A DNA stretch of 64,000 nt, taken from NCBI GenBank assembly GCA_963835855.1, contig CAWIHA010000011.1, forward strand, positions 1-64,000, in the 5' to 3' direction. Numbering within the stretch: the first letter of the stretch is position 1; every line of letters starts with the position of its first letter. The stretch is from CAWIHA01 sp963835855. Its GTDB lineage: Bacteria > Acidobacteriota > Terriglobia > Bryobacterales > Bryobacteraceae. The position numbers and the translations under genes are program-made. This document shows, one piece after another, positions 37,356-46,612 of the stretch. The notes beneath the pieces were generated by a model. That model was not told the DNA's origin. It ran no database searches and saw nothing but the letters and a program-made list of their open reading frames with translations.

Positions 37356-37923
37356 TACCTCCTGAAGAATCTGAACACCCAAGAAGCCTGCCAAGGCCAG
37401 GCGAAACAGGCAGCTATTGCCGGAACAGCCGGGCACCGGACACCAGCCGTGCCATTCCGGGTCATCAAAACTACAGTTCACCGCAGTATAACACAGTCTC
37501 CCGGCTAGTCGAGCGCAAATGGGGGGCGGCTATACTAGCCGTACGGGAGCACACCCCAAAATTTGACCCCCCGCCTGGCTCAGGGAGGGCGCACAGACGC
37601 CTGCTGGAGTCGCGCGCTGCAACTCGGTTTATTGGCTGATGGGCGGGCGACGCTCCGGGTGTCAGCTTTCCACATGATTAACGAGTGAGAGATCGGAGTG
37701 GAGACTTGGACGCAGTAGGGATCTCAGGTGAAATCGGAGCGGTTCTTAAGGCGTATGCACTAGAGCCGGTCTGATAAAAATCCCCAATGTGGCCATATCC
37801 TTAGTGAAAACGCGGCACTGGAGCAAACTCTCACATTTGTAAGACCAGTCCTAAACGTGCGGCCCGTTTCACGGAGGGCTCGGCAGGTCCATGCGCCGCC
37901 TGTGCCGCGCGGGGCGCTGCCAG
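37356..37923. other. Gene-poor stretch of about 570 bases
   Basis: I find no convincing protein. One small hairpin CGGCTA-TAC-TAGCCG occupies 37527-37541 and contains TATACT (37531-37536), the same GGCTATACT context as the likely -10 boxes of pepP and the methyltransferase gene. Nothing recognisable follows on the plus strand until 38403, so a small RNA is possible but unproved. Confidence 0.4.
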
Positions 37924-38370
37924 TTATGACAGCCGGGCACGGACCTTGTCGCTCAGCACCTTGCCGTCCACACGCTTACCGGCTAGCTTCGCCTGTGCCG
38001 CCTTCATGGCCACCCCCATCTGCTTCAGGGCTGTGACGCCGGTTTCGGCCAGCGCCGCGGCAATGGCGGCCTCGATTTCTTCTTCACTCGCCCAGACGGG
38101 CATGTAAGATTCAATCACCTTGATCTCGGCGTCCTCATGGTACGCCAGGTCCGGGCGGCCGCCCTTGCGAAACATCCCCGCGGCCTCCTTCCGCTGCTTA
38201 ATGAGCGTATTGAGCACCTGGAGTTCGGTCTTCTCGTCGAGCGGCTTCATGGAATCCACTTCCTGCTTCTTCAGCGCCGTCTTGATAAGCCGGAGCGCAC
38301 CGAGGCGGGCCTCGTCACGGGCCTTCATCGCGGATGTCATGTCGTTCTGAACCCGATCAAGTAGGGGCAT
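37924..38370 (-). CDS. yqeY: GatB/YqeY domain protein
   Basis: 148 residues with the stand-alone YqeY fold that also forms the tail of GatB: QNDMTSAMKARDEARLGALR at the N-terminus, RPDLAYHEDAEIKVIESYMP, and C-terminal MGVAMKAAQAKLAGKRVDGK. In GatB this domain contacts tRNA; the free protein's role is uncertain. Divergent from the aminotransferase gene. Confidence 0.92.
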   Translation of the reverse strand: MPLLDRVQNDMTSAMKARDEARLGALRLIKTALKKQEVDSMKPLDEKTELQVLNTLIKQRKEAAGMFRKGGRPDLAYHEDAEIKVIESYMPVWASEEEIEAAIAAALAETGVTALKQMGVAMKAAQAKLAGKRVDGKVLSDKVRARLS

Positions 38371-38402
38371 CTTTCTGTTATTCTATGTAATTCATTCTTC
38401 CC

Positions 38403-39572
38403 ATGCATATACGCAAACAACGACTGCTCACGCCGGGGCCCACACCGCTTTACCCCCGCGCTTTACAGGCCATGATGGCTTCCGACATCCATCATCGGAC
38501 CGAAGATTTTCGCGCTCTTTACCGCTCGGTGCTCAAAGACCTCCGGGAAGTGCTGGGCACCACCCGCGACCTGTTGGTTTTCAGCTCATCGGGCACCGGG
38601 GCGATGGAGGCTTCGGTCTCCAACCTGTTTTCGCGAGGCGACAAGGTTGTTGTCTGCTCGGCCGGAAAGTTCGGCGAGCGCTGGGTGGAAATCGCCTCGG
38701 CCTATGGGCTGGAGGCCATCGTCCTGAAATCGGAGTACGGCAACGTCGTCTCGCCTGCGCGCGTTCAAGCGGCGCTGGCCGGGAATCCTTCGGCGCGGGG
38801 CGTCTTCGTCCAGGCTTCCGAGACATCCACCGGAGCGGCGCACGACGTGCGCGCGATGGGCGAGATCGTCTCCAAGACCGAAGCGATCCTGGTGGTCGAC
38901 GCCATTACGGGGATCGGCACGATGCCGCTGGATATCGACGGCTGGGGACTCGATGTCGTGGTGGGAGGCTCGCAGAAAGTGTTCATGATCCCGCCGGGGC
39001 TCGCGTTCCTGACCGTCAGCCCGAAAGCGTGGCGTTTCACCGAGACGGCGAATCTGCCGCACTATTACTTCAATCTGAAAAAGGAAAAAAAGAGCGCTGA
39101 AGCCGGCGAGTCGAGTTGGACGCCCGCGACAAGTCTGCTCCTGGCGCTCGCTGCCGCGCTCGAATACATCAAGCAGCTCGGGATGCCGAAGCTGATCGAC
39201 AACGCGCAAATGCTCGCACGGGCGACTCGCGAAGCGGCCGTCGCACTCGGCCTCGAGCTGTTCGCACCGCATTCGCCCGGTGCGGCGGTGACGGCCATCA
39301 AGGCGCCTGCCGGCATGGATTCCGGCGTCATTGTGAAGGAATTCAAGAGTCGCTTCGGGGCGATCATCGCGAGCGGACAGGGCTCGATGAAGGGGAAGAT
39401 CTTCCGCATTGCGCACCTGGGTTACTTCGATTTTGCCGACTTGTTTGCCGTCGTCGCGGGTCTCGAGATCATTCTTTCGGCGCAGGGGATTCCGGTGAAA
39501 TATGGAACCGGCGTCGCGGCGGTCGAGAAAGTCTACGCGGAAGCCGCCCTGGGAAAGGCGGTGAGCATCTAG
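38403..39572 (+). CDS. Class V aminotransferase (alanine/serine-glyoxylate type)
   Basis: 389 residues. PLP lysine K192 in VVGGSQKVFMIPPGLAF, with MTPGP-like start LLTPGPTPL and SSSGTGAMEA for phosphate binding. The fold is that of AGXT/serine-pyruvate aminotransferases. It is 31 bases upstream of serA, so the likely job is the transamination step of serine synthesis (3-phosphohydroxypyruvate to phosphoserine), replacing SerC; glyoxylate aminotransfer is the alternative. Confidence 0.88.
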   Translation: MHIRKQRLLTPGPTPLYPRALQAMMASDIHHRTEDFRALYRSVLKDLREVLGTTRDLLVFSSSGTGAMEASVSNLFSRGDKVVVCSAGKFGERWVEIASAYGLEAIVLKSEYGNVVSPARVQAALAGNPSARGVFVQASETSTGAAHDVRAMGEIVSKTEAILVVDAITGIGTMPLDIDGWGLDVVVGGSQKVFMIPPGLAFLTVSPKAWRFTETANLPHYYFNLKKEKKSAEAGESSWTPATSLLLALAAALEYIKQLGMPKLIDNAQMLARATREAAVALGLELFAPHSPGAAVTAIKAPAGMDSGVIVKEFKSRFGAIIASGQGSMKGKIFRIAHLGYFDFADLFAVVAGLEIILSAQGIPVKYGTGVAAVEKVYAEAALGKAVSI

Positions 39573-39603
39573 CAGCGCTGCCCGGGCGAAAACGAGAGGC
39601 TTT

Positions 39604-41190
39604 ATGAACATACTCATCGCCGAACCGATGGCCGCAGCCGGCATCGAGCTGCTGCAATCGCAATCGGGCTGGAATGTGTGGGTCTCCAACCCGAAAGAAT
39701 ACCTGGATCGTCTGGCCGAGGCGGACGCGCTGATCGTGCGCAGCGCGGTGAAGGTAACGCGCGAAGTGCTCGAGAAGGCGCCGAAGCTGCGCGTGATCGG
39801 GCGCGCCGGCGTCGGTGTCGATAACGTGGACCTGAACGCCGCGACCGCAGCGGGCGTGATCGTCATGAACACGCCGGGCGGCAATGCCGTAGCGGTGGCC
39901 GAGCATACCATTGCGCTCATGCTGGCATTGGCGCGATCGATCCCGGCGGCCAGCGCCTCAACCAAGAGCGGCAAGTGGGAGAAGAAGAAGTTTCTCGGCA
40001 ACGAGATTCGGGAGAAGACGCTTGGAATCCTCGGGCTCGGCAGCATCGGCCGGGAGGTGGCAAAGCGGGCACAGGCCTTTGAGATGCGCGTGCTGGTGAG
40101 CGACCCCTACGTGAACCCCCAGACGGCCGCGGACCTGAATGTCGATCTTGTGGACTTGGCTACCGTTTTCGCCCAAAGCGACTACATCACGCTCCACCTG
40201 GCACTGACGCCGGAAACCAATAAAATTCTGTCGCGCGAGGCATTCGCGCAAATGAAGACCGGCGTGCGGATCATCAACTGCGCGCGGGGGGAGATGATCG
40301 ATGAGGAAGCGTTGACCCAAGCCATCCAGTCGGGCAAGGTGGCCGGAGCGGCGCTGGACGTCTTCAAGCCCGAGCCGCCTGCGGCGGGTTTCCCCCTGTT
40401 CGCACTGGAGAATGTGCTTGCGACGCCGCACATTGCGGGCTCGACTGAGGAGGCGCAAGAGACGGTCGGCGTTCGCATCGCCGAGCAGGTTGTGGACTAC
40501 CTCCGGAACGGTGTAGCCATCAACGCGGTCAACATGCCGGCGCTTTCCCCCGAGCAGTACAGGGCGCTCGGCCCCTACATCGTCCTGGCCGAGCGGCTCG
40601 GCAGTCTGGCCGCGCAGATCGCTACGGGAAATCCCAAGGGCGTCCAGCTCATCTATTCCGGCGCCATCGGGGACGGGAATACGCACCTGATCCGCAACGC
40701 CGGCCTGGTCGGGCTGTTGAACCGGTGGCTATCGCAGCGGGCCACGCTGGTCAACGCAATGCAGCTCGCGGCGCAGCGCGGCCTGACCGTCGCGGAGCGG
40801 CATGAGCGGAAGGTTGGGCACGTGGATTCGGTGGCGCTCGAGCTGGCGACAGATGGTGGCGTGACGGTGGTCGAGGGAGCGGTTGTGCTTGGGCGGGCGC
40901 GCCTGATGCAGGTTGACGGCATTTACTGTGAGGCGCCGCTTTCGGGTCACCTGGTTTTCATGAAAAATCAGGACGTGCCGGGCGTTATCGGGCACGTTGG
41001 CGGCGTGCTCGGCGAGAACGGCATCAACATCGCCAATTTCTCGCTGGGCCGGGGCGACATGCCGGTCCGCGCCGGCGAGCCGCTCGAGGCAGTTGCAGTG
41101 GTCGAAACCGATGGCGCCGTTCCGGATAAGGTCCTGGCGCAACTCAAGCAGAACCGCGCGGTGAAAGTGGCGCGGGCGGTCTCACTCTGA
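39604..41190 (+). CDS. serA: D-3-phosphoglycerate dehydrogenase
   Basis: 528 residues, the long type: substrate and NAD domains with GRAGVGVDNVD, LGLGSIGREVA, active-site Arg in NCARGEMIDEEAL and His in ATPHIAGST, then an allosteric substrate-binding domain and a C-terminal ACT domain (PGVIGHVGGVLGENGINIA). The ACT domain suggests serine feedback control. First committed step of serine synthesis. Confidence 0.96.
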   Translation: MNILIAEPMAAAGIELLQSQSGWNVWVSNPKEYLDRLAEADALIVRSAVKVTREVLEKAPKLRVIGRAGVGVDNVDLNAATAAGVIVMNTPGGNAVAVAEHTIALMLALARSIPAASASTKSGKWEKKKFLGNEIREKTLGILGLGSIGREVAKRAQAFEMRVLVSDPYVNPQTAADLNVDLVDLATVFAQSDYITLHLALTPETNKILSREAFAQMKTGVRIINCARGEMIDEEALTQAIQSGKVAGAALDVFKPEPPAAGFPLFALENVLATPHIAGSTEEAQETVGVRIAEQVVDYLRNGVAINAVNMPALSPEQYRALGPYIVLAERLGSLAAQIATGNPKGVQLIYSGAIGDGNTHLIRNAGLVGLLNRWLSQRATLVNAMQLAAQRGLTVAERHERKVGHVDSVALELATDGGVTVVEGAVVLGRARLMQVDGIYCEAPLSGHLVFMKNQDVPGVIGHVGGVLGENGINIANFSLGRGDMPVRAGEPLEAVAVVETDGAVPDKVLAQLKQNRAVKVARAVSL

Positions 41191-41398
41191 TTGCGAACGC
41201 CCGCCGTTGTTGGCGGCCCGGAGTACAAAATCGTTCTTCGCACTTGCACAGGCGCGCTACAATAGATTGGGGTCTCGAATTCGCAGGGCGATTATGCTGC
41301 GGGTGTGCCAATGATTCACCCGTTCTGTTACGATTGGGATGGACGCCCGCGATTTGCTCCCTCAAGAATCCAACCAACGGAGTTAACAAGACCAACGA

Positions 41399-41782
41399 AT
41401 GAGTTTCACAGTCTTTCTCGGCAATCTTCCTGCCTGGGTGACCGCGGACGATGTCCAGTCGTGGCTCACCTCGGAAAACCTCGTCGCTGACACCATCAAA
41501 GTGATTCGCAACCCCGAGACGCAGGAGTCGAAGGGTTTCGCCTTTGTCGATGCTCCCAATCAAGAGGAGATGCAGGCGATTATCCGCCGCTTTGACCGCG
41601 CGCCCCTGGAAGGCCGGCTGCTCCGAGCCAATCCAGCGCTACCGCCCAAGCCGAAGAACCATAAGCCGGAAGAGCGCGGTTCGCAGCCGTACCTCCGGCG
41701 CAGCGGCAACAACCAAAAGAGGCTGAAGGGCAACGAACAGCCGAAAAGCGCGTTCGCGACCGAGCTGGCCAAAGTCCTCTAA
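41399..41782 (+). CDS. RRM-type RNA-binding protein
   Basis: 127 residues. One RNA-recognition motif with RNP2 (VFLGNLP) and RNP1 (SKGFAFVD), followed by a basic, disordered tail rich in Pro/Lys/Arg. Bacterial RRM proteins of this size bind single-stranded RNA, often in cold or stress response. Preceded by a 208-base gap with TACAAT at 41258-41263 but no clear -35. Confidence 0.9.
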   Translation: MSFTVFLGNLPAWVTADDVQSWLTSENLVADTIKVIRNPETQESKGFAFVDAPNQEEMQAIIRRFDRAPLEGRLLRANPALPPKPKNHKPEERGSQPYLRRSGNNQKRLKGNEQPKSAFATELAKVL

Positions 41783-42021
41783 CTTCCTCCGAATCATTCG
41801 GTTGTCGATGCGGCTTTGCAATGATCCCCCATTCAGCCGGCGTGCCATCCGGCTGTGCCGGGGTGTCTTCCTAATGCTCCAGCCGCGCTACGACCGACAC
41901 CAGTACTTTTCTTGACGATAAAGAGATGCTAAAGCCGTGGTGTCCTGCCTCGAACAGTGCTATACTCATGACGCGTAGTGGTGTTATCATTTTTTAATTC
42001 TTGAGACGAGGTGCCTTATTT

Positions 42022-43128
42022 ATGAGTAACTTATTGATAATTCGCGGTTTCTTCGTTTTGCTCCTCGGTTTGGCTGGCTACACGCTGTCTCCATTTAGAG
42101 GCATGACATATCCGGTAGCCGCGTCCCTGGCGGGATTGGCGGTCGGGTTGGCACTCGGAATTGCCATCGTCGTTTTTGAGATCCGGGTCAGAGAGATTAG
42201 CCTAAGGCGGCTCATCGGATCAGCCATCGGCTCTACCATGGGCATTATGGGGGCGGTCCTGATTGCGATCGTCCTGCAATGGGCGCTCAGGCAGGGGCAC
42301 CCAGCCCTGCCGTTCCTCCAAGTCCTGATTCTGTCCTTGATGACCTACATCGGAGTGATCGTCGGAGCCAACAAAGGCGACATGTTGAACCTCGCGGCCC
42401 TGGGCGGCATCTTCGGCGGGGAGAAGGCCGGCAAACAAGCCTTCAAGATCCTCGATACCAGCGTCATTATCGACGGCCGCATCGCCGATATCGCCGAGAC
42501 CGGATTTCTGGACGGCACCATCGTGATCCCGCAGTTCGTTTTGCGGGAGCTGCAGCTCGTGGCGGACTCGGCCGATTCGATGAAGCGCAATCGTGGCCGG
42601 CGCGGCCTCGACATCCTGCAACGCGTTCAGAAGATGGCGCACCTGAACGTGCAGATCCTAGAGGATGATTTCCCGCACATACGCGACGTGGACATGAAGC
42701 TCATCGAGCTCGCCAAGGTCTACGATTGCAAGATTGTCACCAACGATTTCAACCTCAACAAGATTGCCCAGTTGCACGGGGTTGAGGTGCTGAACATCAA
42801 CGAGCTGGCGAATGCGCTGAAGCCGATCGTGCTGCCGGGCGAGGCAATGCGGGTCTTTATTCTCAAAGAGGGTAAAGAATACAACCAGGGTGTGGCTTAC
42901 CTGGACGACGGCACGATGGTGGTGGTGGATAACGCCAAGCGGCTGCTTTCGAAGACCATCGACATTACGGTTACGAGCGTGCTCCAGACGACCGCCGGCA
43001 AGATGATCTTCGGCCGGTTCGACGAACGGGTGCATACGGTTTATGACAAGACCCAGCCGACCGAGCGGCATGATCGCCCGCAGCGGGAGCAGCCGGCACC
43101 CGCAGCCTCCGGATCGCCTGGCAACTAG
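42022..43128 (+). CDS. PIN/TRAM-domain membrane protein (YacL-like)
   Basis: 368 residues from ATG 42022 (GAGGTG upstream). Four N-terminal helices (to about 125), a PIN nuclease domain starting KILDTSVIIDGRIADI with later acidic residues DMKLIELAK and IVTNDFNLN, a TRAM RNA-binding domain (about 280-345), and a disordered tail. Resembles Bacillus YacL, a membrane-tethered RNase-like protein. As in Bacillus and many other phyla, ispD and ispF follow it. Confidence 0.9.
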   Translation: MSNLLIIRGFFVLLLGLAGYTLSPFRGMTYPVAASLAGLAVGLALGIAIVVFEIRVREISLRRLIGSAIGSTMGIMGAVLIAIVLQWALRQGHPALPFLQVLILSLMTYIGVIVGANKGDMLNLAALGGIFGGEKAGKQAFKILDTSVIIDGRIADIAETGFLDGTIVIPQFVLRELQLVADSADSMKRNRGRRGLDILQRVQKMAHLNVQILEDDFPHIRDVDMKLIELAKVYDCKIVTNDFNLNKIAQLHGVEVLNINELANALKPIVLPGEAMRVFILKEGKEYNQGVAYLDDGTMVVVDNAKRLLSKTIDITVTSVLQTTAGKMIFGRFDERVHTVYDKTQPTERHDRPQREQPAPAASGSPGN

Positions 43129-43172
43129 CCCGGCAATGACGCATTGAACAGGGATACAATCGTATCTCGAAC

Positions 43173-43898
43173 ATGAAAGTAGCTGTGATCTTGCCCGCTG
43201 CGGGTCTCGGCATTCGCATGAGGCGGAGTTCCGCCGAGAAATCGGGCACGAGCCGCAAGCAGTTCATGCTTCTGGACGGATCCCCGATCCTTTTGCACAC
43301 CATACGGAAATTTGTGGCATGCCCGCCGGTTGGAGAGATCGTCGTTGCATTGCGGCCCGAAGATATCGAGTGGGTGCGCGAGTTGCTGAAACAAGAGGCG
43401 CTTCCCACTCCCGTCCGGCTCGTCGAGGGCGGCGATAGCCGTCAGGAATCGGTCGAGCACGCACTCGCCACCCTTACGCCCGATACCGATCTGGTCGCAG
43501 TGCATGATGCCGTGCGGCCGTTTATCGATCGGGCCACGATCGATAAGGTCATCCAGGAAGCCGCCGAGACCGGTGCGGCTATTGTCGGTATCGTGCCGGT
43601 GGACACGATAAAGCAGGTCCGCAAGAACAAGGTCCATGCGACGTTGCCGCGCGAGCGGCTGACGCTAGTGCAGACCCCCCAGGTTTTCCGTTATCCGCTG
43701 ATCAAAGAAGCGTTTGAGAGGGCCCGCGAGGACGGGTTTTCCGGCACGGACGAGTCGAGCCTGGTCGAGCGGCTGGAGAAAGTGCAAGTGAGCGTCGTTC
43801 TCGGCAGCGACCGCAACATCAAGATCACGAAGCCTTCCGACATGGACCTCGCGCGGCTGTTCCTGGCCGAAGAGTCCGCTCAGCGAAAGGCGTCCTAA
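43173..43898 (+). CDS. ispD: 2-C-methyl-D-erythritol 4-phosphate cytidylyltransferase
   Basis: 241 residues. Nucleotidyltransferase start VAVILPAAGLGIRM with a longer-than-usual loop RRSSAEKSGTSRKQF before the conserved lysine, then VHDAVRPF, VPVDTIKQV and TDESSLVE. Joins CTP to MEP in the non-mevalonate isoprenoid pathway. Ten bases before ispF. Confidence 0.94.
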   Translation: MKVAVILPAAGLGIRMRRSSAEKSGTSRKQFMLLDGSPILLHTIRKFVACPPVGEIVVALRPEDIEWVRELLKQEALPTPVRLVEGGDSRQESVEHALATLTPDTDLVAVHDAVRPFIDRATIDKVIQEAAETGAAIVGIVPVDTIKQVRKNKVHATLPRERLTLVQTPQVFRYPLIKEAFERAREDGFSGTDESSLVERLEKVQVSVVLGSDRNIKITKPSDMDLARLFLAEESAQRKAS

Positions 43899-43908
43899 GA
43901 AACGGCCC

Positions 43909-44393
43909 ATGCCCGACCACCGAACCGGTATTGGATGGGACGCTCACCGGCTCGCCCCTAACCGCCCTCTGATCCTCGGCGGAGTCAGGGTGCCCTCGGA
44001 ACTAGGCTTGGAGGGCCACTCGGATGCCGACGTACTTTCGCACGCGATCACGGATGCGCTGCTCGGCGCCGCCGCGCTCGGCGATATCGGCATGCACTTC
44101 CCGGATTCCGACCCGCGCTGGACTGGCGCGGACAGTCTTGTCTTTCTACGGCACGCACGTGACTTGGCGAATGCTGAGGGCTTTCGGCTCGTCAGCGTGG
44201 ACGCGACGGTGATTCTGGAGCGCCCGAAGCTGAAGGACTACCGCATGGCGATTCGCCAGAAACTGGCCGGAGCGCTGGAACTGCTGCTCGATCAGGTATC
44301 CGTGAAATTTAAGACCGCCGAGGGCCTGGGACCGGTGGAGAGGGCCGCTCAGCCGAAGCCCACGCCGTGGTCACAATCAAGCGGGCGCGCTAA
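43909..44393 (+). CDS. ispF: 2-C-methyl-D-erythritol 2,4-cyclodiphosphate synthase, one frameshift near the 3' end
   Basis: Metal ligands Asp and His in GIGWDAHRL and His in GHSDADVLSHAITDALLGAA are intact, as are DIGMHFPDSD and KFKTAEGLG. At 44334-44340 one G appears missing: shifting frame restores GEGRSAEAHAVVTIKRAR and a stop at 44391, the normal IspF ending of about 160 residues; unshifted, the frame runs on to 44550 as nonsense. A homopolymer sequencing error is the likely cause. Confidence 0.9.
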
Positions 44394-44452
44394 GCCGACC
44401 TATCTCCGAGGGGCTGACCGCGCGATCCCGGCGCCAGCGGCGATCCCCGCAC

Positions 44453-44929
44453 CTATGCCGGTTTCGCAATTTGGGCGTACTCCTGTTCCGATTTCGCCGG
44501 CAGCAGGACCCAAAGCGTGTAGATGCCGAGCGCCGTGCCGAACGGTATAGAGATCAGGTTGAAACTCCCCCACACGATGGCCAACATGCGCGCCCACGGA
44601 CGCCGCTCCAGCAACCCCCAGCCTGTCACGATGCCGATGACGGCCGCAGCCAGAAGCAGCACGCCCGCCACTTGTAGCAAAGCGTTGACAAACCCTGGGA
44701 CACCGCGTAGCAACGGGCAGTACATGCCATGCCCGAACATGCACAGCAAGACCACCCCCGGGATCAGGCGGAGCACGGAAATCGCCAGCCACAAGATGCC
44801 CAGCAGCCGGACATGGCCGGCGACCCGGTGCTCGGCCGGCATCGTCGGTTCGGGCCCCACGGCCTTGCCGCATGCCGGACAAAAACCCTGAGACTCCTGC
44901 AACTGCGCGCCGCAACGAATGCAAAACAT
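44453..44929 (-). CDS. Zinc-ribbon membrane protein
   Basis: 158 residues from ATG 44929 with AGGAGG directly upstream. N-terminal zinc ribbon (CIRCGAQLQESQGFCPACGK: two CxxC pairs), then about three helices (LLGILWLAISVL; VAGVLLLAAAVIGIVTGWGL; FNLISIPFGTALGIYTLWVL). Common small family in Acidobacteria; function unknown. Convergent with ispF. Confidence 0.8.
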   Translation of the reverse strand: MFCIRCGAQLQESQGFCPACGKAVGPEPTMPAEHRVAGHVRLLGILWLAISVLRLIPGVVLLCMFGHGMYCPLLRGVPGFVNALLQVAGVLLLAAAVIGIVTGWGLLERRPWARMLAIVWGSFNLISIPFGTALGIYTLWVLLPAKSEQEYAQIAKPA

Positions 44930-45093
44930 AATAAGACCTCCTGGATCGCCATAGAATACGACGGCACGGCTCCGTTTGTTCCACGGGAATCTGTGATTGC
45001 CGCCCAAGGGGATGCAGACGCCTGAAGCGCGAGCCGCGGCGCCGGCAGCCTTTCGCGCTGGCGCTGCTCGCTGAATTCGAATGGATCCTGAGC

Positions 45094-45303
45094 TTACTTG
45101 GCCCGGCGCTGTTTCTGCTGGCCGACGCGGATCTTGAAGTGCTGCTGTTTTGCTTCCTGGTGGGCCTTATGGTCGTGCCGCGCGACGAGATCCGCCAGGT
45201 AGGCGTCTATGCTGGTCTCTTTCGGCACCACGGCCATCACCGTAAAAGTCTCATTACAGACCGGGCAGTGAGGCCGGAATCGCCTGACGTTGGGAATTGC
45301 CAT
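45094..45303 (-). CDS. Small Cys/His protein
   Basis: 69 residues from ATG 45303 (an in-frame ATG at 45321 would add six). One CPVC pair near the start and a histidine-rich helix (ARHDHKAHQEAKQQHF) suggest a metal site, perhaps a CxxC/HxxxH zinc fold. C-terminus is basic. No family recognised. Confidence 0.6.
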   Translation of the reverse strand: MAIPNVRRFRPHCPVCNETFTVMAVVPKETSIDAYLADLVARHDHKAHQEAKQQHFKIRVGQQKQRRAK

Positions 45304-45337
45304 ACTTTTGTATCGTAACACGCGTTCCCGGCTGGCA

Positions 45338-46609
45338 TCATTGCCCCAACTGCCGTATGGTGATGCCCACCAGCGCCAGCGTCAGGCCGATCATAATTGC
45401 CACAGATGCCCACGCCACCACGTTGTAAGACTTCGAGTTCGTCCATTTGCCCATGAGATCCGTCTTGTTGATCAGCAAGACCATGTAGATCAGCACGACC
45501 GGCAGCAGCACGCCATTGAGCACCTGCGACCAGATGATCATCTTGATCAGCGGGAACTTCGGGATGAGCACGATGCCCGCCCCGATCACGATCAGCAGCG
45601 TGTACAGCCAGTAAAAGACCGGCGCCTCGCGGAGCCGCCGGTTCACGCCCGCTTCGAAGCCCAGGCCCTCGCAGACCGAATACGCGGTCGAGAGCGGCAG
45701 GATCGAGGCAGCGAACAGCGACGCGTTGAACAGCCCGGCGCTGAACAGCAGGAAGGCGTACTTGCCGAACGGCTTCAGCGCCTGTGCGGCCACCCCGGCG
45801 TCGTTGATGTCCCGGGGGCCGTTCGCCCAGATCGCCGCCGCGCACGCCACAATGATGAAGAACGCGATCACCGAAGTTCCGATGCAGCCCACGACCACCT
45901 CGATGCGCGAGGCCTTGTATTCGTCCGCCGTGACCCCCTTCTCGACCACTGCCGCCTGCAAATAGAACTGCATCCAGGGCGCAACCGAAGTGCCCACCAT
46001 GGCGATCAGCATCACGATGTAACCGGCATCCAACATCAACACCGGCTTGACGCTGTAAACGGCCGCCTCGACCCAATTCGGCTTCAGCAGCACCGCCGAA
46101 ATGATGTAGCTGACGTACAGGAAACTCGCGAGCAGGAAGATTTTTTCAACGCTCCGGTAGGTGCCCTTCACCACCAGCAGCCAGACTGCGGCCGCGCAAA
46201 CCGGAACGGAAATGGCACGGCTGATCGAAAACAGCTCGAGCGAGGTGGCGATGCCGGCGAACTCCGCCATTACGTTGGTCAGGTTCGTCAGCACCAGCAC
46301 GCTCATCAACAAGAACGTAGCGCGCAGTCCGAACTCCTCGCGGATCAGGTCCGAGAGGCCCTTGCCCGTCACCGCGCCCATGCGCGAGTTCATTTCCTCG
46401 GTGATGATCAGCAGGACGGTGATCGGCAGCAGCGTCCACAGCGGCAGATAGCCGAACCTCGCGCCCGCCTGGGAGTAAGTGAGGATGCCGCCTGAGTCGT
46501 TGTCCACCATCGCGGTGACGAAGCCCGGGCCAAGTACGGAGAGGAACAGGGCAATCTGCAACCGGCCCCGCTTGAGCGTGTGTCGGATTCCTTTCAGCAT
46601 CAGCCTCAC
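45338..46609 (-). CDS. NRAMP-family transporter, divergent metal site (possible Mg2+ type)
   Basis: 423 residues, eleven or so helices. GTG 46609 is used; ATG 46600 is possible. It aligns with MntH/NRAMP, but the first-helix DPGN is DSGG (38-41, MVDNDSGGI) and the sixth-helix MPHN is APWM (GTSVAPWMQFY), so the methionine that selects transition metals is gone. Loss of that Met is the hallmark of the NRAMP-related Mg2+ transporters described in Clostridium and Eggerthella. The gene immediately upstream encodes MgtE-type Mg2+-sensing domains. Confidence 0.85.
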   Translation of the reverse strand: MRLMLKGIRHTLKRGRLQIALFLSVLGPGFVTAMVDNDSGGILTYSQAGARFGYLPLWTLLPITVLLIITEEMNSRMGAVTGKGLSDLIREEFGLRATFLLMSVLVLTNLTNVMAEFAGIATSLELFSISRAISVPVCAAAVWLLVVKGTYRSVEKIFLLASFLYVSYIISAVLLKPNWVEAAVYSVKPVLMLDAGYIVMLIAMVGTSVAPWMQFYLQAAVVEKGVTADEYKASRIEVVVGCIGTSVIAFFIIVACAAAIWANGPRDINDAGVAAQALKPFGKYAFLLFSAGLFNASLFAASILPLSTAYSVCEGLGFEAGVNRRLREAPVFYWLYTLLIVIGAGIVLIPKFPLIKMIIWSQVLNGVLLPVVLIYMVLLINKTDLMGKWTNSKSYNVVAWASVAIMIGLTLALVGITIRQLGQ

Positions 46610-46612
46610 CGC

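Noticed and set aside
37545..37590. CACACCCCAAAATTTGACC, which resembles some insertion-sequence ends
   Set aside because: No paired end, target duplication or transposase within several kilobases.
45290..46495. 401-codon plus-strand frame opposite the NRAMP-like gene
   Set aside because: Gln/His/Arg-rich antisense frame; the reverse strand has clear transmembrane helices and family motifs.
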